NCBI GenBank assembly: GCA_903822975.1
Contig: CAIJRD010000013.1
Span: 142,090-206,089, forward strand
DNA: 64,000 nt
Source: an uncultured Sinobacteraceae bacterium
GTDB taxonomy: Bacteria > Pseudomonadota > Gammaproteobacteria > Nevskiales > Nevskiaceae
Direction of reading: 5' to 3'
The notes below the pieces were generated by a model. The model had not been told where the DNA came from and did not search any database. It saw nothing but the letters and a program-made list of their open reading frames with translations. Shown piece by piece: positions 1 to 8,869 of this stretch. A program made the position numbers and the translations under genes. Position 1 is the stretch's first letter; the number at the start of each line of letters is the position of its first letter.

Positions 1-2
1 GC

Positions 3-47
3 AACGATACGACCGTGACCTATCAAGAGCGTTGCACGCACGACTAG
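3..47 (+). CDS. possible 3' end of a gene entering from the left (very short)
   Basis: Frame 3 is open from the window edge for 14 codons and ends in TAG at 45-47. It could be the tail of a gene whose body lies outside the window. The only support is that a good rho-independent terminator on the same strand follows about 90 nt later. The fragment is too short to recognise, and frame 2 is also open to position 172, so this stays speculative. Confidence 0.15.
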   Translation, partial: NDTTVTYQERCTHD

Positions 48-135
48 ACGCGAACGAATGGTTGTTCGGTCGACCGACTTGCACATTTAATTGTCGGGCT
101 ACCGTTAAGGTAGCAACGATCCGCGATTGTCGAAG

Positions 136-165
136 AGCCCGCCACGAACAGTGGTGGGCTTTTTT
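136..165 (+). terminator. rho-independent terminator
   Basis: A 10-bp stem (AGCCCGCCAC with GTGGTGGGCT, one G-T pair) and a 5-nt loop are followed by a run of T residues at 161-165. It would end a plus-strand transcript arriving from the left edge. From here to 741 I see no convincing gene; the short open frames lack protein-like composition and a ribosome binding site. Confidence 0.75.
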
Positions 166-741
166 GCGTGAATGAATTGTGTGCCGCCAGGTGCCGCGCA
201 CTTGAGCGAAGACGCGCGCCCGAACGAAGTTGATTGTGTCGTCGCTCCCTCCAAACAAAAGAGCGTCGAAGTTATTGGGGACCACCCTCGTAATAGCAAA
301 CGTCCGCTGTCGAGACAGAAACGCCAAGGTTCGTGTCAGTGTCGCGTCGAATTCAAAATCGCCAGCGCATACCCAGACCAGGCGTCCCGACACATGGAAT
401 GAATTCCGACTAACGCTGGAATCATTCGATCGCCTTCCACCCAAGAGTGTTCGTCGCTCCGTGCATCACTGCTGCACTTGGAATTGATGCGTCAAGAGCA
501 AGCGACTGGTGTAAAGCTAAGGAACGCGCGTTTCGGTAGATAAAGTCCACAAGCGATCGACACTGCTCATTGTTATTTTTGGGCTGCGATGCAGGTAGAC
601 AAAACGGACCATACAAAAAAGCCAGCACGATGAGGTCGCAAGAACCGCAGGCTGACACCAGGCGCTGGTAGGTCGAAACGTCTGTCTCAAGAGGGCATCC
701 AGAAAGCCTTTCCTATAACGAACTAATCGGGGGATTCACTT

Positions 742-1878
742 ATGAAGTTCAAAGCAGCATGCAGAACCGTGTTTGCAGCGCTCGGTCTTGGCTTGAGCGC
801 CGCCGCCAGCGCGGCAATCCAATTCGGACCGGTCGTCAACTATCCGACCGGTGCCGACATCGGGCCCGGGCCGGCACCACAGGGTGGTGTCGCCGCCGAT
901 TTCAATAACGACGGTCGTCCCGACGTCATTTTGATCAACTGGCTCGGCTTCGGTCTGATTGAAGAGCTCAACCAGGGCAACGGCGTGTTCAAGCACGTAG
1001 CACTGCCGAGTGAACTCTGGGGTCAGGGTTTGGCAACCGCCGATCTCAACAACGACGGCAATCCCGATCTGGTGGTGACGACCTTGACCGATGTCGTCGT
1101 GCTGCTGGGACGCGGCGACGGTACATTCACCGAGCTGGAACGTCATCCGTTCATCATCGGCGCTCAGGAACAAACGGTGATCGTCGACTTGAACCACGAC
1201 GGCATCCTTGATCTGGTCACCATCACGCTGCGCGGTCTTGGCGGCATCAAGGTGTTTCTCGGCACCGGTGGCGGTCACTTTGTCAGCGGGCCGTTCACAT
1301 CGGTGGTGGGCGCAATCAGCGCGGTCGCGGTTGCCAACCTCAATGGCGACAGCATTCCGGATCTTGCGGTGTTGAGTGCAACCAGTCTCGGCCTGGTGCC
1401 GGTGTCCAGCGTGGTGTCCTTGATGGGCAACGGCGACGGCACCTTCCGCACCGCTTCACGCAAGTCCTTCAAGGGCATCATCTCCGAAGACATTGCGACG
1501 GGCGATATCAATGGTGACGGCATCGACGATGTCGTGACTGGCGACTCGTTCTCGTTCACGATCTCGGTGCTGCTGTCGGACGGTAACGGCAACTTCAACC
1601 AGATCAAGACGCTCAACGGCAAGCTCGGACCGGTCAGCATCTCGCTCACCGATCTGGACGGCGACGGCAAGCTCGACATCGTCGAAGCCGTTGTGGTCAA
1701 TCCGGTTGTGCAGGTGTTCCCAGGCCTGGGGCACGGCCAGTTTGGTCCGCCGCTGGTCTTGCGCGTGACGCCGTTCCCGCAGACGCCGATCCTGGCCGAC
1801 TTCTTCGGTCACCACAAACTCGACATGGCGGTCGGTGGCCCGTTCCGGATGTCGGTAATGGAAAACCTGTCGCACTGA
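742..1878 (+). CDS. secreted FG-GAP/VCBS-repeat protein
   Basis: The 378-residue product starts with a Sec signal peptide (residues 1 to about 24, cleavage likely after the ASA motif). The rest is a string of FG-GAP/VCBS repeats with calcium-type loops at regular spacing, such as DFNNDGRPD, DLNNDGNPD, DINGDGIDD and DLDGDGKLD. Repeats of this kind fold as a beta-propeller and usually mediate extracellular binding. No catalytic motif or anchor is visible, so the protein is probably periplasmic or secreted with unknown ligand. It is a single-gene unit, closed by a terminator 70 nt downstream. Confidence is high for the fold and low for a precise function. Confidence 0.85.
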   Translation: MKFKAACRTVFAALGLGLSAAASAAIQFGPVVNYPTGADIGPGPAPQGGVAADFNNDGRPDVILINWLGFGLIEELNQGNGVFKHVALPSELWGQGLATADLNNDGNPDLVVTTLTDVVVLLGRGDGTFTELERHPFIIGAQEQTVIVDLNHDGILDLVTITLRGLGGIKVFLGTGGGHFVSGPFTSVVGAISAVAVANLNGDSIPDLAVLSATSLGLVPVSSVVSLMGNGDGTFRTASRKSFKGIISEDIATGDINGDGIDDVVTGDSFSFTISVLLSDGNGNFNQIKTLNGKLGPVSISLTDLDGDGKLDIVEAVVVNPVVQVFPGLGHGQFGPPLVLRVTPFPQTPILADFFGHHKLDMAVGGPFRMSVMENLSH

Positions 1879-1950
1879 ATCTGCGGTGCGGCGCGCATTC
1901 GGCAGCGACGTCGGGAGTCTGCGCCGCGATCTGAAACAGTGAGCTGAACG

Positions 1951-1983
1951 ATCGATCCCGCGAAAGCGGGGTCGATTTTTTTT
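1951..1983 (+). terminator. rho-independent terminator after the VCBS gene
   Basis: An 11-bp stem (ATCGATCCCGC with GCGGGGTCGAT, one G-T pair) with a GAAA tetraloop is followed by eight T residues. It lies about 70 nt past the stop of the VCBS-repeat gene and ends that transcript. Confidence 0.9.
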
Positions 1984-2039
1984 GGCAGTTGCGCGCGCCC
2001 GTCCTGCATCGGATTCGGGTGGATTGGGCTCATCGAACC

Positions 2040-2066
2040 GATCGACGCGATCGATGCGATCGATGC
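2040..2066. repeat. 9-bp tandem repeat, three copies
   Basis: Three adjacent copies of GATCGAYGC (GATCGACGC, then GATCGATGC twice). They lie in the spacer between the convergent VCBS gene and rpiA. The unit contains the palindrome ATCGAT. No function is implied. Confidence 0.7.
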
Positions 2067-2204
2067 GCGCGAAGCGACTGGTGCCGAGGTGAGGCTCGCG
2101 GAATTTAGTCGTCCTGCTTCAAGCTCGAGCGTATCGCAGAGCCGTACGATCTAGTCGCAGCGAAATCCTGAGCGGCGCATTACGGCAACCGATGGTCGGC
2201 CGCC

Positions 2205-2867
2205 TCAGCCCGCCTTGATCTCGCGCACACCAGCGCTGCCGCCCAGCAACAGCACATCGGCCGGGCGCCGCGCGAACAGGCCGACGCTGACCACGCCCAC
2301 GAGCAAGCCGATCTGCTGCTCCAATTCCAGCGGATCGAAAATCTGCAGGCCAGCGACATCGAGAATGATGTTGCCGTTGTCGGTGACCACGCCTTCGCGC
2401 CATTTCGGTTGGCCGCCGAGTTGTGCGATCTCGCGCGCGACGTAGCTGCGTGCCATCGGGATCACTTCCACCGGCAGCGGGAACTTGCCGAGCACGTCGA
2501 CCAGCTTGGATTCATCGGCGATGCAGACGAACTGTCGCGATGCGGCTGCGACGATCTTCTCACGCGTGAGCGCCGCGCCGCCGCCCTTGATCAGCTGCAG
2601 CTGGCGGTTGGCCTCGTCGGCACCGTCGACGTAAATCGACAGCGTTCCGGCATCGTTGAGGTCGAGCACCGGAATGCCGATCTTCTTGAGTCGTTCGCTG
2701 CTGGCGTTCGACGACGACACCGCGCCGCGAATGTCCTGCTTGCGCGCGGCGAGCGCGTCGATGAAGAAGTTGACCGTCGAGCCCGTACCGACGCCGAGCA
2801 CTTCGCCTGCGACGACGTACTTCAGTGCGGCTTCGGCGGCAGCGCGTTTGGCTTCGTCTTGCGTCAT
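2205..2867 (-). CDS. rpiA: ribose-5-phosphate isomerase A
   Basis: Interconverts ribose 5-phosphate and ribulose 5-phosphate in the pentose phosphate pathway (cytosolic). The 220-residue protein shows family motifs in order: [11 protein letters not shown] near the N-terminus (phosphate loop), [12 protein letters not shown], the catalytic-region signature YVDGADEAN, and [12 protein letters not shown]. Length matches the family (about 220). I placed the start at the internal ATG at 2867, which has a GGA 8 nt upstream; the longer frame adds nine unconserved residues. It is a single gene, convergent with the VCBS gene. Confidence 0.95.
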   Translation of the reverse strand: MTQDEAKRAAAEAALKYVVAGEVLGVGTGSTVNFFIDALAARKQDIRGAVSSSNASSERLKKIGIPVLDLNDAGTLSIYVDGADEANRQLQLIKGGGAALTREKIVAAASRQFVCIADESKLVDVLGKFPLPVEVIPMARSYVAREIAQLGGQPKWREGVVTDNGNIILDVAGLQIFDPLELEQQIGLLVGVVSVGLFARRPADVLLLGGSAGVREIKAG

Positions 2868-3176
2868 GTGAGGTTCCGTTGGCGTGCGCAGCACCCAGCG
2901 GGCGTCGCGCGAAAATGGAGCTGCATTGTTCCTCGGCGGCGCCTCGCACGAGCGAGCGACCGCGAATGGCCCGGCAGCTTATGACCCCGCGCGCGCGACG
3001 GCAATCGTGGTCGCGCTTTGGATCGTCACCATACTGCGCTTGTTCGACGACGACGCTGTCGCAGATGCGCGGCAATTCAGCCATCGATCAAGCCGGTGGG
3101 TAAGCCGCCTGGACAAGGTGCTTGGCGTGCCGCGCGAGCATGCGGTCCGAACACGAGGCCCGAGCGCCCGGTTCGA
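2868..3176. other. gene-free spacer between rpiA and yggS
   Basis: About 300 nt that should hold the rpiA promoter and the yggS 3' end. The open frames crossing it are antisense shadows of rpiA or yggS. I see no hairpin terminator, repeat or recognisable operator. Confidence 0.5.
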
Positions 3177-3884
3177 TCAAGCGGCGCGCGCGCCGAACAA
3201 GGCCGTGCCGATCCGCACCAGCGTGGCACCTTCCTCGATTGCCACTTCGAAATCGTCCGACATGCCCATCGAAAGCGTGTCGAAATCGTTCGCCGGGACC
3301 GAGCCGCTCGCGCGGATGGAATCCGCCAGATCGCGCAGCGCGTGGAACGCTGCGCGCGATTGCTCGGCGTGTTCAACCGGCGCCGGAATCGCCATCAGTC
3401 CGCGCAGTCGCAGGTTCGGCAAGCTCGCGATCGTGGCGCACAGTGCGGCGGCCTCCAGCGGCGCGCAGCCGGACTTGCTCGCTTCGCCGGAGACATTGAC
3501 CTGCACGCAGACATTCAACGGCGCAACGGTTCGATCGCGTGCGTCCGACAGTCGTCGCGCGATCCGTTCACGATCCACGCCGTGCACCCAGGAGAAGGCC
3601 TGTGCAATCGCAGCGGTCTTGTTGGCCTGCAGCGGACCGATGAAGTGCCATTCGAGCGGATGACCGGCGAGGGCTTCGGTGCGCGCGATTTTCGCCAGGG
3701 CTTCCTGCAGGTAGCTTTCGCCGAAGCAGCCTTGTCCCGCCGCCGCGGCTTCGGCCAGACGCTCGGCGGCGACGCCTTTGCTCACGGCGACCAGCCGGGC
3801 ATCGCCCGGTGCGCGATGGCCGCGCGTACAAGCGGCATCGATGGCCCGACGCAAGGCTTGCAGATTGTTCGAGATGTCGCTCAT
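3177..3884 (-). CDS. yggS: YggS/PLPBP-family pyridoxal-phosphate homeostasis protein
   Basis: A PLP-binding TIM-barrel protein without known catalysis that buffers pyridoxal phosphate (COG0325). Visible motifs are RLVAVSKGV (the PLP lysine region), FGESYLQEAL, HFIGPLQANK, VCVQVNVSGEASKSG, RLRGLMAIPAP and LSMGMSDDFEVAIEEGATLVRIGTALFG. The motif order and the 235-residue length fit the family. The start at 3884 begins MSDISNN; upstream in-frame codons are not protein-like. It is divergent from pilT, an arrangement common in gammaproteobacteria. Confidence 0.95.
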   Translation of the reverse strand: MSDISNNLQALRRAIDAACTRGHRAPGDARLVAVSKGVAAERLAEAAAAGQGCFGESYLQEALAKIARTEALAGHPLEWHFIGPLQANKTAAIAQAFSWVHGVDRERIARRLSDARDRTVAPLNVCVQVNVSGEASKSGCAPLEAAALCATIASLPNLRLRGLMAIPAPVEHAEQSRAAFHALRDLADSIRASGSVPANDFDTLSMGMSDDFEVAIEEGATLVRIGTALFGARAA

Positions 3885-4042
3885 AAGCGCTTGCTGCGCA
3901 CAGGGTTTGTGTTTACTTTGCCGGTTCCGGCCATGATAAGCGGCGCAGCGCGGCTGCGGCGCTGGTGCGGGCTGGGTGGTTCCGTCCGATGGCGATTGAT
4001 TGGCGATCGCAGCGGCGATCGAACGTCGAACAAGGGGAATTC

Positions 4043-5083
<1,041 letters not shown>

Positions 5084-5129
5084 GCTTAAAAGGGCGCGCA
5101 AAAGCGAGCAGGGAGCAAGGGAGAAGCAC

Positions 5130-6299
5130 ATGGAACGCGACCAGGCGGTAAAGCTGATCCAGGATCTGCTGCGCCTGATGAAGCAGAAAGGCGGTTCGGA
5201 TTTGTTCATCTCGGCGGGATTCCCGCCGGCGATCAAGCTCGACGGCCAGGTGACGCCGGTGATGGAAAAGCCTTTGTCGGCCGAGAATTCGGCGCTGCTG
5301 ATCCGCGCGCTGATGAACGATCGCCAGGTCAAGGAATTCGAGGCCAGCAACGAGTGCAATTTCGCGATCAGCCCGCCATCGATCGGCCGCTTCCGTGTGA
5401 GTGCCTTCGTGCAGATGGGTCAGGTCGGCGGCGTGCTGCGCACGATCACCACCGAGATCCCGACCTTCGAAGACCTGCGGCTGCCTGAGGTTTTGAAAGA
5501 AGTCGTCATGGCCAAGCGCGGGCTGGTGCTGCTGGTCGGCGCCACCGGATCCGGCAAGAGCACGTCCTTGGCGGCGATGCTGGGGTATCGCAACATCAAT
5601 TCTCGCGGCCACATCATCACCATCGAAGATCCGGTTGAATACGTGCACCCGCATCGCGGCTGCATGGTGACGCAGCGCGAAGTCGGGCAAGACACGCACT
5701 CGTGGGAAAGCGCGTTGAAGAACACGCTCAGGCAAGCGCCAGACGTTATCCAGATCGGCGAAATCCGCACGCGCGAGACGATGGAATACGCCGTGCAGTT
5801 TGCCGAAACGGGTCACCTGGTGCTGTCGACCCTGCACGCCAACAGCGCCAACCAGGCGCTGGACCGCATCATCAATTTCTTCCCCGAGGAAAAGCGTGAG
5901 CAGGTGCTGATGGACCTGAGCTTGAACCTGCGCGCGATCGTGTCGCAGCGACTGGTGCGGCGCGAGGCCGGTGGACGCGCGGCAGCGATGGAGATTCTGA
6001 TCAATTCGCCGCTGATCTCGGATCTGATCTTCAAGGGCGAAGTGGCCAGCATCAAGGAAGTGATGTCGCGCTCGAACGAGCAGGGCATGTTCACCTTCGA
6101 TCAGTTCTTGTTCGGCCTGTTCGAAGCCGGCACGGTGTCGTACGAAGAGGCGCTGCGCAACGCCGATTCGCAGAACGAGCTGCGCCTGAAGATCAAACTC
6201 GAATCGCGTCGCGCTCGCGAGAATCTGCTGGAAGACGAGATGGTCAGGAAGATGCAGATGAAGCCGGAAGAAAAAGACGGCCTGCTGGTGCGTCGCTAA
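5130..6299 (+). CDS. pilU: PilT-dependent retraction ATPase PilU
   Basis: A PilT paralogue that assists retraction together with PilT. The 389-residue protein has the SDLFISAG N-terminal signature, Walker A GATGSGKSTS, Asp box ITIEDPVEYVHPH, Walker B APDVIQIGEIRTRETM and His box ETGHLVLSTLHAN. The charged C-terminal tail after about residue 350 (RRARENLLEDEMVRKMQM) is typical of PilU rather than PilT. The start has an AGGGAG ribosome site 9 nt upstream. It lies 46 nt after pilT and 16 nt before another paralogue, so the three are probably co-transcribed. Confidence 0.93.
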   Translation: MERDQAVKLIQDLLRLMKQKGGSDLFISAGFPPAIKLDGQVTPVMEKPLSAENSALLIRALMNDRQVKEFEASNECNFAISPPSIGRFRVSAFVQMGQVGGVLRTITTEIPTFEDLRLPEVLKEVVMAKRGLVLLVGATGSGKSTSLAAMLGYRNINSRGHIITIEDPVEYVHPHRGCMVTQREVGQDTHSWESALKNTLRQAPDVIQIGEIRTRETMEYAVQFAETGHLVLSTLHANSANQALDRIINFFPEEKREQVLMDLSLNLRAIVSQRLVRREAGGRAAAMEILINSPLISDLIFKGEVASIKEVMSRSNEQGMFTFDQFLFGLFEAGTVSYEEALRNADSQNELRLKIKLESRRARENLLEDEMVRKMQMKPEEKDGLLVRR

Positions 6300-6315
6300 A
6301 CCGAACCGACCTGCC

Positions 6316-7377
6316 ATGCTGAAAATCCTGCCGTACCTGAAGCTCGCGGTTGAGCGCAATGCCTCCGATCTGTACTTCACCTCCGGTGCTGCACCGATGC
6401 TGCGGGTGGAGGGCGAGATGCTCGCCATCGGCAAGACGGTGCTGACCAGCGAGTTCATCCGCGAACTCGCCTACAGCATTCTGACGCCCGAGCAACAACA
6501 AACGCTGCAGCAGCACTGGGAATTGGACCTGGCTACCGAGGCCGGCGGTCTCGGCCGCTTTCGCGTCAACATCTTTACCCAGCGCGGCACGCTGGCGATG
6601 TGCCTGCGCTACGTCAAGGCGGAAGTCCCGCGGCTGGAAGACCTGAAGATGCCGCCGGTGCTGGGCGATCTGGCCTTGCAGAAACGCGGGCTGATTTTGA
6701 TGGTCGGTGCCACCGGGTCGGGCAAGTCGACCACGCTCGCGGCGATGATGAATCATCGCAACGAGAACTCGGCCGGCCATCTGCTGACGATCGAAGATCC
6801 GATCGAATACGTGCACCCGAACAAGCGCTCGATCGTCAATCAGCGCGAAGTTGGCCAGGACACTGTCAGCTACGAGCGCGCGCTGCTGTCGGCGCTGCGC
6901 GAAGCCCCCGACGTGATCCTGATCGGCGAGGTGCGCACGCGCGATACGATGGATGCCTGCCTGCAACTCGCCAACACCGGCCATCTGGCAATCTCGACGC
7001 TGCACGCCAACAACGCCTACCAGGCGATGCAACGCATCACCAATCTCTATCCGGACGACGGCCGCGGCCAGCTTTACCTGGACCTGTCGCTGACCTTGCG
7101 CGCAATCGTGTCGCAGCGTCTGGTGCGCAGCAAAGATGGCCGGCGCGTCGCCGCCGTGGAGGTGATGATCAATACGCCGTACATCGCCGAGTTGATCAAC
7201 AGCCGCCGCATCGACGAAATGCGCGACGCGATGACGCAATCCTCCGATCGCGGCATGCAGACCTTCGACCAATCGCTTTACAAGCTTTACCAGGACGGCG
7301 TCATCGAACTGGAAGAGGCGCTGCACAACGCCGACTCCCGCGCCAACCTTGAGGCCAAGATCAACTTCGGCGGTTAA
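6316..7377 (+). CDS. second PilU-like retraction-type ATPase
   Basis: A third complete PilT/PilU-family ATPase (353 residues) directly behind pilU. It has ASDLYFTSG, Walker A GATGSGKSTT, LTIEDPIEYVHPNK, Walker B APDVILIGEVRTRDTM and the His box TGHLAISTLHANN. The core resembles PilU more than PilT (GQDTVSYERALLSALREAPD, NEN-SAGHLLTIED), but the long charged PilU tail is missing. All catalytic boxes are intact, so it is not an obvious pseudogene. It may be a duplicated PilU that tunes retraction. The ribosome site is weak, suggesting translational coupling to pilU. Confidence 0.9.
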   Translation: MLKILPYLKLAVERNASDLYFTSGAAPMLRVEGEMLAIGKTVLTSEFIRELAYSILTPEQQQTLQQHWELDLATEAGGLGRFRVNIFTQRGTLAMCLRYVKAEVPRLEDLKMPPVLGDLALQKRGLILMVGATGSGKSTTLAAMMNHRNENSAGHLLTIEDPIEYVHPNKRSIVNQREVGQDTVSYERALLSALREAPDVILIGEVRTRDTMDACLQLANTGHLAISTLHANNAYQAMQRITNLYPDDGRGQLYLDLSLTLRAIVSQRLVRSKDGRRVAAVEVMINTPYIAELINSRRIDEMRDAMTQSSDRGMQTFDQSLYKLYQDGVIELEEALHNADSRANLEAKINFGG

Positions 7378-7533
7378 AGTCGTTGTGCCAGGCCGCCTGG
7401 CGCATCGGCTGGCCGGGCGCCACGGCGGCGTGGTGACGAGCGGCGTGGCGGGGCAGGCTGCGGCGTGGTGCCTAGCGGAGGCACGCGGGCCGCTGGCCCG
7501 CAAGCCCAAGGCCGTCTCGCCGGGCATCGTGCC

Positions 7534-7562
7534 TTGCGCCGGATGCGCCAGACCACTACAAT
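7534..7562 (+). promoter_or_regulatory. sigma-70 promoter for rplM-rpsI
   Basis: TTGCGC at 7534-7539 and TACAAT at 7557-7562 are separated by 17 nt, a good sigma-70 match. It lies 100 nt before rplM, giving a leader of roughly 95 nt that includes the hairpin at 7578-7605. The rest of the spacer 7378-7661 holds no gene. Confidence 0.65.
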
Positions 7563-7577
7563 TCGCGTCCTTTCGAG

Positions 7578-7605
7578 GTTGCCCGGTCGTGTCTGTGTGG
7601 GCAAC
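7578..7605 (+). promoter_or_regulatory. leader hairpin upstream of rplM
   Basis: A perfect 7-bp inverted repeat (GTTGCCC and GGGCAAC, 14-nt loop) falls in the predicted 5' untranslated region of rplM. Ribosomal protein operons with L13 are often autoregulated by L13 binding to the mRNA leader, so this is a plausible but unproven site. Confidence 0.4.
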
Positions 7606-7661
7606 TGAACAACAACCAGCCCAGATGTCGATGTAATTAAGGGCCTTTTTAGAGCAGGACC

Positions 7662-8090
7662 ATGAAGACGTATTTCGCAACCAACGAGAACGCCAGGCGT
7701 GAATGGCTGGTGATCGATGCCGAGGGCCAGACGCTGGGCCGCCTCGCATCGGAAGTCGCCCGCCGTCTGCGCGGCAAGCATAAGCCCGAGTTCACTCCGC
7801 ATATCGATACTGGCGACTACGTCGTCATCATCAATGCCGAGAAGATCCACGCGACCGGCAACAAATTCCAGGACAAGATGTATTGGCGCCATACGGAATA
7901 TCCGGGCGGCATCAAGTCCACCAGCCTGCAGAAGATGATCAACGAACATCCCGAGCGCGTGCTCGAGAAGGCGATCAAGGGCATGCTGCCCAAGGGCCCG
8001 CTGGGCTATGCCCAGTTCCGTAAACTCAAGGTCTATGCCGGTAGCGAACATCCGCACACCGCGCAGCAGCCCAAGACCTTCACCCTCTAA
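7662..8090 (+). CDS. rplM: 50S ribosomal protein L13
   Basis: Large-subunit protein L13, 142 residues, the standard length. Motifs: [16 protein letters not shown] near the N-terminus, [37 protein letters not shown], and [20 protein letters not shown] near the C-terminus. It is followed after 9 nt by rpsI, the conserved rplM-rpsI pair. A sigma-70 promoter and a leader hairpin are visible upstream. Confidence 0.98.
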   Translation: MKTYFATNENARREWLVIDAEGQTLGRLASEVARRLRGKHKPEFTPHIDTGDYVVIINAEKIHATGNKFQDKMYWRHTEYPGGIKSTSLQKMINEHPERVLEKAIKGMLPKGPLGYAQFRKLKVYAGSEHPHTAQQPKTFTL

Positions 8091-8099
8091 GGTTCCGAC

Positions 8100-8507
8100 A
8101 TGGCCACGCTCAAGCAACCCGCCAATCAGCAGTACGGCACCGGCCGCCGCAAGTCGGCAGCCGCCCGCGTCTTCCTGCGCCCCGGCAAGGGCGAGATTAC
8201 GATCAACAGCAAGACGGTCGAGCAGTATTTCGGTCGCGAAACCTCGCGCATGCTGGTGCGCCAGCCGCTCGAAATCGCCGACGCACTGACGCGCTTCAAC
8301 ATCATCATCACCGTCGCCGGTGGTGGCCCCAGCGGTCAGGCCGGCGCGATCCGTCACGGCATCACCCGCGCGCTGATCAAGTACGACGAAGCGCTGCGTC
8401 CGCCGCTGCGTGCCGCCGGTCTGGTCACGCGCGATGCGCGTGAAGTCGAACGTAAGAAGGTCGGTCTGCACAAGGCCCGCCGCGCACCGCAGTACTCGAA
8501 GCGCTAA
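8100..8507 (+). CDS. rpsI: 30S ribosomal protein S9
   Basis: Small-subunit protein S9 (135 residues). Typical blocks: [72 protein letters not shown], and the invariant basic C-terminus ending QYSKR that contacts P-site tRNA. Co-transcribed with rplM. Confidence 0.98.
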   Translation: MATLKQPANQQYGTGRRKSAAARVFLRPGKGEITINSKTVEQYFGRETSRMLVRQPLEIADALTRFNIIITVAGGGPSGQAGAIRHGITRALIKYDEALRPPLRAAGLVTRDAREVERKKVGLHKARRAPQYSKR

Positions 8508-8517
8508 TCGCTGCCTG

Positions 8518-8539
8518 GCGGCGGGTTTCCACCCGCCGC
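8518..8539 (+). terminator. stem-loop after rpsI
   Basis: A perfect 9-bp stem (GCGGCGGGT and ACCCGCCGC) with a TTCC loop starts 10 nt after the rpsI stop. There is no T run, so it may be a processing or 3'-protective hairpin rather than an intrinsic terminator. Confidence 0.45.
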
Positions 8540-8541
8540 TG

Positions 8542-8569
8542 TTCACCGAGGTCTATGCTTCGTTACGAT
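8542..8569 (+). promoter_or_regulatory. possible promoter of tRNA-Gln
   Basis: TTCACC at 8542-8547 and TACGAT at 8564-8569, 16 nt apart, would start transcription a few bases before the tRNA. The -35 match is poor. Read-through from rpsI is an alternative. Confidence 0.35.
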
Positions 8570-8579
8570 GCACCCGTTT

Positions 8580-8653
8580 TGGGGGATCGTCTAATGGCAG
8601 GACAACAGATTCTGACTCTGTTTATCTAGGTTCGAGTCCTAGTCCCCCAGCCA
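8580..8653 (+). tRNA. tRNA-Gln (anticodon CUG)
   Basis: A complete cloverleaf: acceptor stem TGGGGGA with TCCCCCA, D-arm with TAATGGCAGGA, anticodon stem ACAGA/TCTGT enclosing loop TTCTGAC (anticodon CTG, reading CAG), and T-arm with GGTTCGAGTCC. Discriminator G is followed by an encoded CCA at 8651-8653. A terminator follows 8 nt later. Confidence 0.97.
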
Positions 8654-8661
8654 GCAAAATC

Positions 8662-8689
8662 AAGGCCTGCAGCGATGCAGGCCTTTTTT
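8662..8689 (+). terminator. terminator after tRNA-Gln
   Basis: A stem AAGGCCTGC with GCAGGCCTT, a 6-nt loop and a T run. It is the classic intrinsic terminator immediately 3' of the tRNA gene. Confidence 0.92.
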
Positions 8690-8869
8690 GTTGGGCGTGC
8701 GCTGAAGCGCGTTGTCGAATGTTTCCACGAAGTATTCGCTGCTCATCGATTCCGAGCGGGCGTGCGCGGTGCAGAGAATCGCCTAGGGCGCGATTCGTTC
8801 GAAGCACGCGATGTAGCGATCGATAGTGGAGATTCAACCGCGTGCCGGCGCGGCCCGCGCGATTCGTGC

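Noticed and set aside
172..741. Short open frames in the left spacer
   Set aside because: Overlapping frames on both strands without ribosome sites or protein-like composition.
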